Positions 23,560 to 30,362 of a stretch of 36,715 bases of DNA are shown in pieces. The notes under the pieces were generated by a model that saw only the letters and a list, made by a program, of their open reading frames with translations, made no database searches and had not been told where the DNA came from. Every line of letters starts with the position of its first letter. The stretch's first letter is position 1. Source of the stretch: a virus. A program made the translations under genes and the position numbers. Location of the stretch: IMG/VR virus record IMGVR_UViG_3300010412_000041, positions 1 through 36,715 of that record. One strand, 5' to 3'.

Positions 23560-23874
23560 TCATTGCTGTCTTGACCACTCTTTGACAGCTTCAGCTTCAA
23601 TCATTCTCTCCATTCTCTTCTTTCCAACATACAGTCCTTGCTCTTGAAACTTCCTTCTGACTCTGGTGATTGACTCAAGCTTTGGGATTTCATTTCTCAT
23701 GAAATAAAGACAGAACTTCTTCCATCCATCTTCACCAAGAATGAACTTGATGCTGGTGTTTCTGGCTATATAGTGAAGGAAAAGCTTCTTGTCACAATCT
23801 CTTGTGGCTGGAACTTCCAGCAAGATTTGCTCAACCTTTCCACTGATTTTCAAAAGATCTTTGACCATGTTCAA
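23560..23874 (-). CDS. Hypothetical helical protein, possible DNA binder (104 aa)
   Basis: Starts with TTG overlapping the upstream stop (ATTGA); an ATG two codons in is also possible. All-helical: KDLLKISGKVEQILLEVPATRDCDKKLFLHYIAR, then ITRVRRKFQEQGLYVGKKRMERMIEAEAVKEW. The arrangement, with paired basic residues in RVRRKFQ, resembles small phage proteins that bind DNA, but I do not recognise a named family. Packed between a coiled-coil gene and another small gene. Confidence 0.65.
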   Translation of the reverse strand: MNMVKDLLKISGKVEQILLEVPATRDCDKKLFLHYIARNTSIKFILGEDGWKKFCLYFMRNEIPKLESITRVRRKFQEQGLYVGKKRMERMIEAEAVKEWSRQQ

Positions 23875-24134
23875 TCGCCATAGAATTGATCAGACAATTC
23901 ATTGAACAAACACTTCAGCTTTTCATGATCAGACTTCAATTCAGAATATAGGCTTGAGAGTGCGTCAACATCTTGTGTCTGTTTGTCTTTGAGTGAATTG
24001 ATTTTGATTTGGATCTTGTCCATTCCATCAATCATCTTCATCATCAGATCAGATTGCTTTTCAACAATCACCAGCATTGTATTTTCTAATGCGCACACAT
24101 GGTCTTCAAGAGCCCTTGTTCTTCTCCAGAACAT
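23871..24134 (-). CDS. Coiled-coil hypothetical protein (87 aa)
   Basis: ATG 24134 is preceded by AAAGGGGTGAAAGA; longer in-frame starts would overlap the small membrane gene upstream. A basic start (FWRRTRALEDH) is followed by an almost continuous helix with heptad leucine/isoleucine/methionine spacing through residue ~80. Not recognised; probably oligomeric. Confidence 0.65.
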   Translation of the reverse strand: MFWRRTRALEDHVCALENTMLVIVEKQSDLMMKMIDGMDKIQIKINSLKDKQTQDVDALSSLYSELKSDHEKLKCLFNELSDQFYGD

Positions 24135-24150
24135 TCTTTCACCCCTTTGT

Positions 24151-24273
24151 TTAGTTGAACCTATCAACCAACAAAAGAAGACAAGACAGAATCAGTGAAT
24201 AGAGAATCAACATTGTGATCCATTCAAATATGGTCAAATAGTGGACAGCAATGGTCCTGAAGACTGATTTCAT
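24151..24273 (-). CDS. Small single-span membrane protein (40 aa)
   Basis: A 41-codon gene: ATG at 24273 (leftward), AAGGGG six bases upstream, stop TAA at 24151-24153, and the next gene's ribosome site immediately after. The product has a polar N-terminus (KSVFRTIAVHYLTIFEW) and one strong membrane span (ITMLILYSLILSCLLLLV) ending DRFN. It is first in the leftward operon below a good promoter. Possible toxin-like, exclusion or membrane-anchor peptide; not recognised. Confidence 0.65.
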   Translation of the reverse strand: MKSVFRTIAVHYLTIFEWITMLILYSLILSCLLLLVDRFN

Positions 24274-24299
24274 TTGTCACCCCTTGTTGGTGTGGCTGG

Positions 24300-24328
24300 A
24301 ATATGCACAAGGCATCAATCATTGTCAA
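24300..24328 (-). promoter_or_regulatory. Putative sigma70 promoter of second leftward operon
   Basis: Leftward TTGACA (24328-24323, perfect consensus), 17-base spacer, CATATT (24305-24300, four of six). Transcription would begin about 20 bases before the small membrane gene and its AAGGGG site. Confidence 0.55.
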
Positions 24329-24360
24329 TGGTGAAAAATGTCTTTGACGCTGTGAAAAAG

Positions 24361-24394
24361 AAAGCCCTGGAAATGTGGTGTTTCCAGGGCTTTT
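24361..24394. terminator. Perfect 13-bp hairpin, bidirectional terminator or structured RNA
   Basis: AAAGCCCTGGAAA (24361-24373), loop TGTGGTG, then TTTCCAGGGCTTT (24381-24393) with a further T. The GC core CCCTGG and T-runs on both strands fit a bidirectional intrinsic terminator. No gene feeds directly into it from either side: it lies between a leftward promoter at 24328 and a rightward gene at 24516. A small RNA ending here or a replication-linked structure are alternatives. Confidence 0.7.
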
Positions 24395-24461
24395 GTGTGC
24401 AACCAACAAAGGAAGTCCACCAACAAGGAATAGGACTGTATGCACCTTTGGTGAATTCTGT

Positions 24462-24491
24462 TTGACACTATCACCAAGAATTGTCAATCAT
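24462..24491 (+). promoter_or_regulatory. Possible promoter of helicase operon
   Basis: TTGACA (24462-24467) is a perfect -35; with an 18-base spacer the -10 would be AATCAT (24486-24491), four of six. Transcription would begin just before the AAGGGG site at about 24504-24509. Weak support from the -10. Confidence 0.35.
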
Positions 24492-24515
24492 TCTTGTCAC
24501 AACAAGGGGTGGGTT

Positions 24516-25940
24516 TTGGCTGACATAGATCAATATGTTGATGCGCTGTCTTTTCTAGGAATAGATCCAGAAAAGCCTTTGAAGTCTCTTCAAGAATCTT
24601 TGGAATATCCGTCAAGGGCTTTTGGCTTCTTTGATGACAAACATCCACAGTTCTCTGAACTCGCAAAGTTTCTGAAGAATGAAAGACATCTTGTCTCTGA
24701 TGATTCTTGCTCCTATCTTTGGATTGATGATCATTATCAAATGGTGTCAAAGCTCCACATTCAAAACATGATTTCAAGGTTGACACAAGACCAGTCAAAG
24801 CCACATCACATTGAGGCTTTCTATAAAATGGCATTGGTGGAGTCATTCAAGCCTTTGGATCAAATGAGAAATCCAATTGGAATGATAAATGTAAACAATG
24901 GTGTGCTGGATTTGGAAACAAGAAGACTTGAAAAGCCAGATCCAAAGAGATTCTTCAAATATAAGATCAAACACAACTTTGTTCCAGGTGCCAGATGCCC
25001 AACATTCATTGAGTTCTTGAATTTTGTCTTTCTTGGAAACGAAGAACTGATCAAACTGACAGCACAGATCTTTGGATATACTCTTCTTGGTGGAGATCCA
25101 TTTGCACACAAAGCCTTTCTTCTCTATGGAGAAGGAAGAAATGGAAAGTCCACCTTTCTCTTTGTGTTGCAGAATCTTCTTGGTCTTCCAAATGTGTCCA
25201 GTGTTTCAATGAAGATGCTTGGAAAGCCCTTTTCGATGATCAGACTTGATGGAAAACTTGCGAATATAGTTGAAGAATCACCAGCTGAGATTGACCAAGA
25301 AGAGTTCAAGAATGTTGTCTCTGGTGGTCATGTGACAGCTGCAATGAAGCACAAGCCTGAATTTGATTTGAAGGTTGATGCAAGGCTATTCTTTGCAACA
25401 AATAAGATTCCAAGATTCAATGACACATCAATTGGAAATCGGGAAAGACTTTGCATCATTCCCTTTTCAAGATATATCAAGCCAGAAGAAAGAGATGTTG
25501 GAATCTTTCAAAGACTTTTGTCTGAGATGCCTGGAATTCTGAACTTTGCACTTGATGGCCTTGAAGACTTCATGGCGACAAAGAAATTCATGAAGGTTAG
25601 GGTTGTTGAAGATATGCTTGAGCAATACATGACAGAAACAGATTCTGTCTTTGATTGGTGTGAACAACACCTTCTGTTTGATCCAGATAGTTCAGAGAAG
25701 ATACAGGTCAATCATCTGTTCAAAATATACAAGATTGACGCTCCAGAGACAGGACAAAAGCCTGTTGGATATATAGAATTTTCAAGAAGGCTAAATGGAT
25801 GGCTGAAACATAAGATTGGAGTTGACAGGGCTGAAGAATTCAAGTCAAGAGAAGCTTCAAAGAGATCTTTGGTCAAGGTCAAGTGTTCACATCCAAGATA
25901 TAATGAAATAAGATTGACATCTTCAGGGGCTCCATATTGA
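24516..25940 (+). CDS. SF3 replicative helicase, D5/P4 family (474 aa)
   Basis: TTG 24516 follows ACAAGGGGTGGGTT and yields ADIDQYVDALSFLGIDPEK; longer in-frame starts would run through the hairpin. Residues ~30-190 match the D5_N-type region (MINVNNGVLDLETRRLEKPDPKRFFKYKIKHNF), Walker A is GEGRNGKST (205-213), Walker B lies in LANIVEESPAEI, sensor-1 in FFATNKIPRF (Asn296) and an arginine finger candidate in NRERLCIIPF. These hexameric helicases melt origins and unwind DNA for viral replication. No archaeo-eukaryotic or TOPRIM primase domain is attached, so priming must come from elsewhere. Confidence 0.9.
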   Translation: MADIDQYVDALSFLGIDPEKPLKSLQESLEYPSRAFGFFDDKHPQFSELAKFLKNERHLVSDDSCSYLWIDDHYQMVSKLHIQNMISRLTQDQSKPHHIEAFYKMALVESFKPLDQMRNPIGMINVNNGVLDLETRRLEKPDPKRFFKYKIKHNFVPGARCPTFIEFLNFVFLGNEELIKLTAQIFGYTLLGGDPFAHKAFLLYGEGRNGKSTFLFVLQNLLGLPNVSSVSMKMLGKPFSMIRLDGKLANIVEESPAEIDQEEFKNVVSGGHVTAAMKHKPEFDLKVDARLFFATNKIPRFNDTSIGNRERLCIIPFSRYIKPEERDVGIFQRLLSEMPGILNFALDGLEDFMATKKFMKVRVVEDMLEQYMTETDSVFDWCEQHLLFDPDSSEKIQVNHLFKIYKIDAPETGQKPVGYIEFSRRLNGWLKHKIGVDRAEEFKSREASKRSLVKVKCSHPRYNEIRLTSSGAPY

Positions 25941-25954
25941 CAAGGGGAATGGAA

Positions 25955-26116
25955 ATGAAGTGGAAGACATATTTTTTCATCAATGGTTTTGGTTTTAAAT
26001 TTGAAAAGAAGGTTGTTTGGCGTGACGAATTTGAAGGTGTTGACAGGGGGACGCAACACATTCAAATCGGTCCTTTCAATTGGATGAGAAAAATCAAATA
26101 TGAAGGTGAAAAGTGA
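25955..26116 (+). CDS. Hypothetical small protein (53 aa)
   Basis: ATG 25955, six bases after AAGGGG; stop TGA at 26114-26116 overlaps the GTG of the next gene. Aromatic and basic start (KWKTYFFINGFGFKFEKKVVW), ending FNWMRKIKYEGEK. Not recognised. Too short for most gene finders, but the ribosome site and tight overlap make it likely real. Confidence 0.6.
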   Translation: MKWKTYFFINGFGFKFEKKVVWRDEFEGVDRGTQHIQIGPFNWMRKIKYEGEK

Positions 26117-26394
26117 CAGACTTTCTTGAATCCTACTATGACAAATTGTCCAAAAGGCTTGATGACAAAATCAGCAAACATATTAAGGGGAATAGAATGA
26201 ATGATATGAACTCACAATTGATGTCAAAATTGAAGAAGGCACTCTATCAAGTTCTTGGTGAGAAGATCACTCCAAATGTGAATGAACACTTGGTTGACTT
26301 TGAGGGAAAGCAATATGTTCTGATCTTTGGTGAGAAAAGTGCTGTGATCCGAGAAGGTGGATTGATTGATTCTTTGATCAAGGGGAAAAAATGA
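26113..26394 (+). CDS. Hypothetical protein with possible internal second start (93 aa)
   Basis: GTG 26113 overlaps the previous stop (GTGA). A second in-frame start, ATG 26197, has AAGGGG at ideal spacing, so a 65-residue short form may be made alone or as well. Helical N-terminus (DFLESYYDKLSKRLDDKISKHIKG), then HLVDFEGKQYVLIFGEKSAVIREGG. Not recognised. Confidence 0.6.
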   Translation: MTDFLESYYDKLSKRLDDKISKHIKGNRMNDMNSQLMSKLKKALYQVLGEKITPNVNEHLVDFEGKQYVLIFGEKSAVIREGGLIDSLIKGKK

Positions 26395-26798
26395 CCGACA
26401 AGATCAAACTAAAGTTAGCGGAGATTGAGGCTTTGTGTGAGGGGGCGACTGAGGGGCCTTGGCATCTATATTGTGGGTTCGGTTCAAGTGATTTGCCAAT
26501 TTCAATAGTTAAGGAAACTGGAAGTAAAAAAATAATAGCTGGCGTCGATTGTGATGATAATGAATATATTGTCGATGTAAATGAAGAAGCAAAGAGACCG
26601 ACTATTGATATGAGATTCATCGCCCAATCACGCGCTCTAGTCCCGAAGCTTAAGAAAATTGCGGAGATTGCGGTTGATGCGCTTGAGGAAATTTCTAAGA
26701 AACCCTATGAGGATAGCGACTCTGAAAGTTTGTTATTATGGATTGAGGGTCGGTCTAAAAAGTCTATTGCCGAGATCGAAAAGGAGTTGGGGGGATGA
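26391..26798 (+). CDS. Ead/Ea22-like hypothetical phage protein (135 aa)
   Basis: ATG follows TCAAGGGGAAAAA and overlaps the previous stop. The phrase LCEGATEGPWHLY near the N-terminus and DMRFIAQSRALVPKLKKIAEIAVDALEEI at the middle are typical of the Ead/Ea22-like accessory proteins common in phages; their role is unknown. Composition changes abruptly here: I count 19 CpG in 408 bases, against none in 420 bases of the portal gene (32041-32460). Leucine TTA/CTA codons also appear. First gene of a probably imported block. Confidence 0.7.
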   Translation: MTDKIKLKLAEIEALCEGATEGPWHLYCGFGSSDLPISIVKETGSKKIIAGVDCDDNEYIVDVNEEAKRPTIDMRFIAQSRALVPKLKKIAEIAVDALEEISKKPYEDSDSESLLLWIEGRSKKSIAEIEKELGG

Positions 26799-26938
26799 CC
26801 TGGTCCAAACTATACGACTACATAGAAGTAGACTGCGGTAAATACTTCCACAGACTCGACTTCATGCTGCCACATTGGATGCCTCTTTGGGCTTGTAAGA
26901 TCATTATTAGGTTTAGATTTAGGGGGTTGAAGTTATGA
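26795..26938 (+). CDS. Hypothetical small protein (47 aa)
   Basis: ATG overlaps the preceding stop (ATGA) and its own TGA overlaps the next ATG (ATGA); GGAG/GGGGG lies just upstream. Reads TWSKLYDYIEVDCGKYFHRLDFMLPHWMPLWACKIIIRFRFRG, aromatic-rich with a short hydrophobic section. Double overlap is the main support. CpG-rich block; function unknown. Confidence 0.6.
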   Translation: MTWSKLYDYIEVDCGKYFHRLDFMLPHWMPLWACKIIIRFRFRGLKL

Positions 26939-27291
26939 GCAAGCAAGACTTTGAGAAGGCGAGGAATGATTTTGCCACAGAACAAACTATGCTTCACGAC
27001 CGAAACGGGCCTACTGGCGAATTTGGACCTAATGCCGAAATAGATCAATTTATGATTAAGCTAGGCGCAGACTGGGCCTACTCCTACGCACAAAAGGAGA
27101 TTGATGAGTTGAAGGCTGAGAATGAGAAAGCCAAAAAACTTTTAAATGAAATAGGCGATATGGTTTATGTTAATCGCAGAGATTTTGACAGATTAAGGGT
27201 TCAAGAGTTTGAGACGTTTAATGTTCATACTTTGGATAGCATTAGCGCCGAGATACAAATGTTTTTCTTTAAACTTGAGGGCCAGAAATGA
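26935..27291 (+). CDS. Hypothetical protein (118 aa)
   Basis: ATG overlaps the upstream stop; AGGGGG is located a few bases earlier. Begins SKQDFEKARNDFATEQTMLHDRNG; a heptad-like helix (AQKEIDELKAENEKAKKLLNEIGDMVYV) lies at residues ~55-80. Not recognised beyond a phage-accessory look. The block's mixed codon use continues. Overlaps the homing endonuclease gene by four bases. Confidence 0.7.
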   Translation: MSKQDFEKARNDFATEQTMLHDRNGPTGEFGPNAEIDQFMIKLGADWAYSYAQKEIDELKAENEKAKKLLNEIGDMVYVNRRDFDRLRVQEFETFNVHTLDSISAEIQMFFFKLEGQK

Positions 27292-27821
27292 GCAAGCCGA
27301 GAGAGATATGGAAGCCTGTGCCTGAGTGGGAAACTTACCAAGTTAGCAACTTAGGTAGAGTAATAGGTCCAAAGGGCAAGAAATCTTTTGGCAGCGTAAC
27401 ATCACATGGATATAGACAATTTACTTTAATAAGAGGCAAGACATCTAGATCATTTCGCGTTCACAGACTTGTGATGAGGGCCTTTGTTGGCTATAGCGAA
27501 CTAGAAGTAAATCATAAGAATGGGATTAAGGCTGACAATCGACTATCAAACCTAGAGTATGTAACACGCCACGAGAATAGGCGTCATGCTGTCAAAACGG
27601 GATTGTGGAAGCCTAAGAAGGGGTCGAAAAATGGCACAGCTAAACTTCAGGAAATTGATGTTTATGCTATTAGAATTTTATTGGCTTACGAATTTAGAAA
27701 TTGTTATCTAAAAGAACTTTTTGGCGTCTCCAACTCTACTATTGATTTCATTAAGAGGGACAAACTTTGGAAGCACGTAAAAAACAAAGACTGGCAAGCA
27801 TTCAAGGAAAAGATCAAATGA
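27288..27821 (+). CDS. HNH homing endonuclease with NUMOD4 domain (177 aa)
   Basis: N-terminal NUMOD4 signature EIWKPVPEWETYQVSNLGRV (6-25), then the HNH core: VHRLVMRAFVG (His59), EVNHKNGIKADNRLSNLEYVTRHENRRHA (His76, Asn84, Asn88). The C-terminus (KLQEIDVYAIRILLAYEFRNCYLKELFGVSNSTIDFIKRDKLW) looks like a helix-turn-helix DNA-recognition module. Free-standing enzymes of this type cut related phage genomes and spread themselves with flanking DNA. CpG and CGN arginine codons are frequent, unlike the late genes. No intron or intein is apparent around it. Confidence 0.9.
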   Translation: MSKPREIWKPVPEWETYQVSNLGRVIGPKGKKSFGSVTSHGYRQFTLIRGKTSRSFRVHRLVMRAFVGYSELEVNHKNGIKADNRLSNLEYVTRHENRRHAVKTGLWKPKKGSKNGTAKLQEIDVYAIRILLAYEFRNCYLKELFGVSNSTIDFIKRDKLWKHVKNKDWQAFKEKIK

Positions 27822-27982
27822 AAATTGAAATAGAAGAAAATGAAACTGCAAGTTTTGTGGCCTTATTGGCACTAGTGATATTAATTGGAGCATTTATCTG
27901 GACGATCACAACCTGTTCATATCTTGATGAGTTGGAAAGTCGAGCTAAGGTTAGGGAAAAGATCGGGGACGGTGAGGGATAA
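27818..27982 (+). CDS. Small single-span membrane protein (54 aa)
   Basis: ATG overlaps the endonuclease stop; AAGGAAAAG lies upstream. Polar N-terminus (KIEIEENETA), one membrane span (SFVALLALVILIGAFIWTITTC) and a charged C-terminus (DELESRAKVREKIGDGEG). Not recognised. Last gene of the imported block. A membrane-interfering or exclusion peptide is possible. Confidence 0.65.
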   Translation: MKIEIEENETASFVALLALVILIGAFIWTITTCSYLDELESRAKVREKIGDGEG

Positions 27983-28268
27983 ACAATGTTCAGTCAACGT
28001 AAGCTGTTCAATTATATATGAACAAGCTGACTTCACTTTATTGACAAGGACCGCAATCGAGACTGAATTGTTTATATACATAGAAGACTTTTGAACTGAC
28101 TTATGTATATAACCTAATCGCCAAAATTTGCTGAAAAAATAGGCAATCATCTTCATCAAATATTAATCCATTTACACAGATCAATTTTGTGATCACTTGT
28201 GTCAGAAAAATTTCTCTCCATTTTGCAAAGCGCAATCTCAATTTCTTAATCAATCCTTAACAAAAGTC

Positions 28269-28500
28269 CTGCCAGATCTGGTGCGTCAAGTGATGGTCCA
28301 TTCAAATGTGTTTCAGCTGAAGGTGATGTGGCAGATATCTGACAAACATCTGGCAGACCTTAACTTGTTGAAATTGTTCATTTGATGCATTAGTCTACAC
28401 AGATGTCAGATGTTTTTTAATTAGTTTTAAAAAAAATAATATTATTAGTATTACTATAGTATAACTAATTTTGAGTTCATTTGACTGGCAGTCTGGCAGG
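28269..28500. repeat. Cluster of TGGCAG-type motifs
   Basis: Copies: CTGCCAGATCTGG (28269-28281), TGGCAGATATCTG (28329-28341), ATCTGGCAG (28348-28356), and CTGGCAGTCTGGCAG (28485-28499, two copies eight bases apart). Related CAGATGTCAGATG is at 28400-28412. Spacing is irregular. Consistent with operator or iteron-like sites; chance recurrence of a short motif cannot be excluded. Confidence 0.45.
28445..28468. promoter_or_regulatory. 24-bp imperfect palindrome in AT-rich tract
   Basis: TTAGT-AT-TACTATAGTA-TA-ACTAA: a perfect 10-bp core with matching 5-bp arms. It lies 40 bases before the next ATG and includes TATAGT, which could be a -10. Good candidate operator. Confidence 0.45.
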
Positions 28501-28508
28501 GGAATATT

Positions 28509-28604
28509 ATGTTTCACAGAGAAGATTTCATTTGGGACTGGATCATGGTCCTTGTGTTCATCATCACATTTTCAGTTGTGCTGAGAATGTGCCAAACTAT
28601 GTGA
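28509..28604 (+). CDS. Tiny single-span membrane peptide (31 aa)
   Basis: ATG 28509 preceded by CAGGGGAATATT at ideal spacing; stop at 28602-28604 directly followed by the GTG of the next gene. Product MFHREDFIWDWIMVLVFIITF, then SVVLRMCQTM: charged start and one membrane span. Not recognised. Size and position suggest a regulatory or exclusion peptide, without proof. Confidence 0.55.
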   Translation: MFHREDFIWDWIMVLVFIITFSVVLRMCQTM

Positions 28605-28826
28605 GTGATTTTCTCAAAGAATGGATTCTATTCTCACCCATCACTCAAAGGACTTTTGGTCAAAGTTGTTGACATTGATTTTCAATGTGAAGAATATGCT
28701 GATATTGTGATTCAAATCTTTCACAATGATGTTCATGGAAATCATCAAAGAATGAAATCCATTGATGAACAGAAACTTAGAGTCAAATCTGATGAATACA
28801 ACTTCTGGTTTGATTTAATAAATTGA
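28605..28826 (+). CDS. Hypothetical protein (73 aa)
   Basis: GTG start abutting the previous stop, so coupled translation is expected. Contains strands and histidines (YSHPSLKGLLVKVVDIDFQCEEYADIVIQIFHNDVHGNHQRM) and ends FWFDLIN. CpG-free like the late genes, so it belongs to the native set. Not recognised. Confidence 0.65.
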   Translation: MIFSKNGFYSHPSLKGLLVKVVDIDFQCEEYADIVIQIFHNDVHGNHQRMKSIDEQKLRVKSDEYNFWFDLIN

Positions 28827-28848
28827 ATACAGAAACAGGGGTGGATCT

Positions 28849-30009
28849 GTGCTTTTCAAGTGTTCTCACACTGGCCTAGTTGATATTTCAACACTCAAAC
28901 CAAATCCAAAGAATCCAAACAAGCATCCAGCTAAACAGATCCAACTCCTTTCCAAGATCATTCAATATCAAGGACAAAGATCTCCAATTGTTGTCTCAAA
29001 GAAATCTGGATTCATTGTCAAAGGTCATGCAAGACTTGAAGCAATCAAAGCTCTTGGATGGACAAAGGTCGCCGTTGACTTCCAAGACTATGATGATTCA
29101 GCACAAGAATTCGCTGACCTTGTTGCTGACAACAAAATTGCAGAACTGGCTGACCATGACGATGCCTTCATGATTCAAACAATTCAAGATGACTTTCCAA
29201 ACATTGATCTAGAACTTCTTGGTCTTGATGACTTTGAACTTCCACAATCACCAGATGAAGCCAAAGAAGAGATTGAAGATGATGTGCCTGAACAGGTGGA
29301 CACAAGATGTAAAGAAGGTGATCTGTGGATCTTAGGCAATCACAGACTTCTTTGTGGGGATGCCACTAATATTCAGCACGTTGAAAGGCTTATGAACGGT
29401 GAGAAGGCTGACATGGTGTTTACTGATCCGCCTTATGGGATAAATATTGGAAAGCAATCAATGGGTAAAGGTGGCGGTGTTGCAAAAAAAATAGACTATG
29501 GCGTTAATGATTGGGATTCAGAAATACCTTATGAGGCAATAGGAATTGCTCAAACAATGGCTCCAATTACTGTTTTGTGGGGTGCTAATTATTACGCCGA
29601 AAAGTTAGAGCCCCAGAGTGGATGGATTGTTTGGGATAAAGACAATGGCAAAACTGATTTTGCCGATGCGGAGTTAGCCTGGACCAACAAGAAATGCCCA
29701 GTGCGCATCTTTAAGTGGAAGTGGATGGGCATGATTCAGGAAGACATGAAAAACAAAGAGAAAAGAGTCCACCCGACACAAAAGCCTATAGCTTTATCCG
29801 AATGGTGCTTTGCAAACTATGGCAAGCCAAAATCAGTCCTAGATTTATTCGGCGGCTCAGGCTCAACTCTAATCGCTTGCGAAAAGACAGACCGAAAATG
29901 CTTCATGATGGAAATTGATCCACACTATTGCGATGTTATACTATCCAGATGGGAAAACTATTCAGGCAAGAAAGCTGAATTGCAAGAAAACAAGGACCAA
30001 ACACCATGA
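28849..30009 (+). CDS. ParB-N / DNA methyltransferase fusion (386 aa)
   Basis: GTG start seven bases after AGGGG. Residues ~8-100 are a ParB/Srx-type domain (LVDISTLKPNPKNPNKHP, GFIVKGHARLEAIKALGW). The methyltransferase follows: GDLWILGNHRLLCGDA, DPPYG (193-197) and DLFGGSGST (332-340), i.e. catalytic motif before AdoMet motif, as in beta-class N6-adenine/N4-cytosine enzymes. Such enzymes modify DNA, probably against host restriction. Composition changes at the domain border (~29335): about 4 CpG in the first ~490 bases, about 18 in the next ~600, so the gene looks like a recombinant. Stop overlaps the terminase gene. Confidence 0.9.
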   Translation: MLFKCSHTGLVDISTLKPNPKNPNKHPAKQIQLLSKIIQYQGQRSPIVVSKKSGFIVKGHARLEAIKALGWTKVAVDFQDYDDSAQEFADLVADNKIAELADHDDAFMIQTIQDDFPNIDLELLGLDDFELPQSPDEAKEEIEDDVPEQVDTRCKEGDLWILGNHRLLCGDATNIQHVERLMNGEKADMVFTDPPYGINIGKQSMGKGGGVAKKIDYGVNDWDSEIPYEAIGIAQTMAPITVLWGANYYAEKLEPQSGWIVWDKDNGKTDFADAELAWTNKKCPVRIFKWKWMGMIQEDMKNKEKRVHPTQKPIALSEWCFANYGKPKSVLDLFGGSGSTLIACEKTDRKCFMMEIDPHYCDVILSRWENYSGKKAELQENKDQTP

Positions 30010-30362
30010 AGACTGGAAGACCAAGAATTGAATTTGATGACAAAGACTGGAAGTACATTGAAGGAATGTGTCTGATTCAATGCACTCAAGCTGAAATTGC
30101 AAATGTCATGAAAGTTTCTGTGGACACACTCAATGCAAGAATCAAAGAGACAACTGGTCTTTCTTTTCCAGAATACTATAAAAGATATGCTGACCAAGGA
30201 AAAATGTCTTTGAGAAGGATGCAGTGGCGAACAGCTGAGAAGGGAAATGCTACAATGCAAATCTGGCTTGGCAAACAATATCTTGGTCAAAGTGACAAGT
30301 CAGAAACTCTTGTCAATGAAATCCCACAGCCGATATATCACAAAATCAAGCATGGTGCTTGA
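30006..30362 (+). CDS. Terminase small subunit (118 aa)
   Basis: ATG overlaps the previous stop. N-terminal GRPRIEFDDKDWKYIEGMCLIQCTQAEIANVMKVSVDTLNARIKETTGLSFPEYYKRY is a helix-turn-helix of the small-terminase type that recognises the packaging site; the rest (MSLRRMQWRTAEKGNATMQIWLGKQYLGQSDK) is the usual oligomerisation part. Located directly before the large subunit. Length is at the short end of the family. Confidence 0.85.
   Translation: MKTGRPRIEFDDKDWKYIEGMCLIQCTQAEIANVMKVSVDTLNARIKETTGLSFPEYYKRYADQGKMSLRRMQWRTAEKGNATMQIWLGKQYLGQSDKSETLVNEIPQPIYHKIKHGA

Larger units (their letters stand above)
27983..28508. other. 526-bp non-coding region with multiple dyads, candidate origin or control region
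   Basis: No reading frame here has a ribosome site or protein-like sequence. Visible elements: TGTTCA-8-TGAACA (28005-28024); GATCA-6-TGATC (28179-28194) flanked by ACACA and TGTGT; palindromes CCAGATCTGG (28272-28281) and CAGATATCTG (28332-28341); repeated TGGCAG motifs; an AT-rich stretch (28413-28475) with a 24-bp imperfect palindrome. It separates the early block from the methyltransferase/packaging block. Confidence 0.55.

Noticed and set aside
24224-24487. Leftward 87-codon frame across the intergenic hairpin
   Set aside because: It would read straight through the perfect 13-bp hairpin and a TTGACA promoter, has no ribosome site, and its C-terminal half overlaps the better supported 40-residue membrane gene in another frame.
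27917-28159. Leftward 80-codon frame opposite the small membrane gene
   Set aside because: Overlaps the real gene at 27818-27982 antisense and lacks a ribosome site; likely an AT-rich shadow.
28197-28385. Rightward 62-codon frame in the dyad-rich region
   Set aside because: No ribosome site, no neighbours in phase, and it crosses several palindromes; sequence does not look protein-like.
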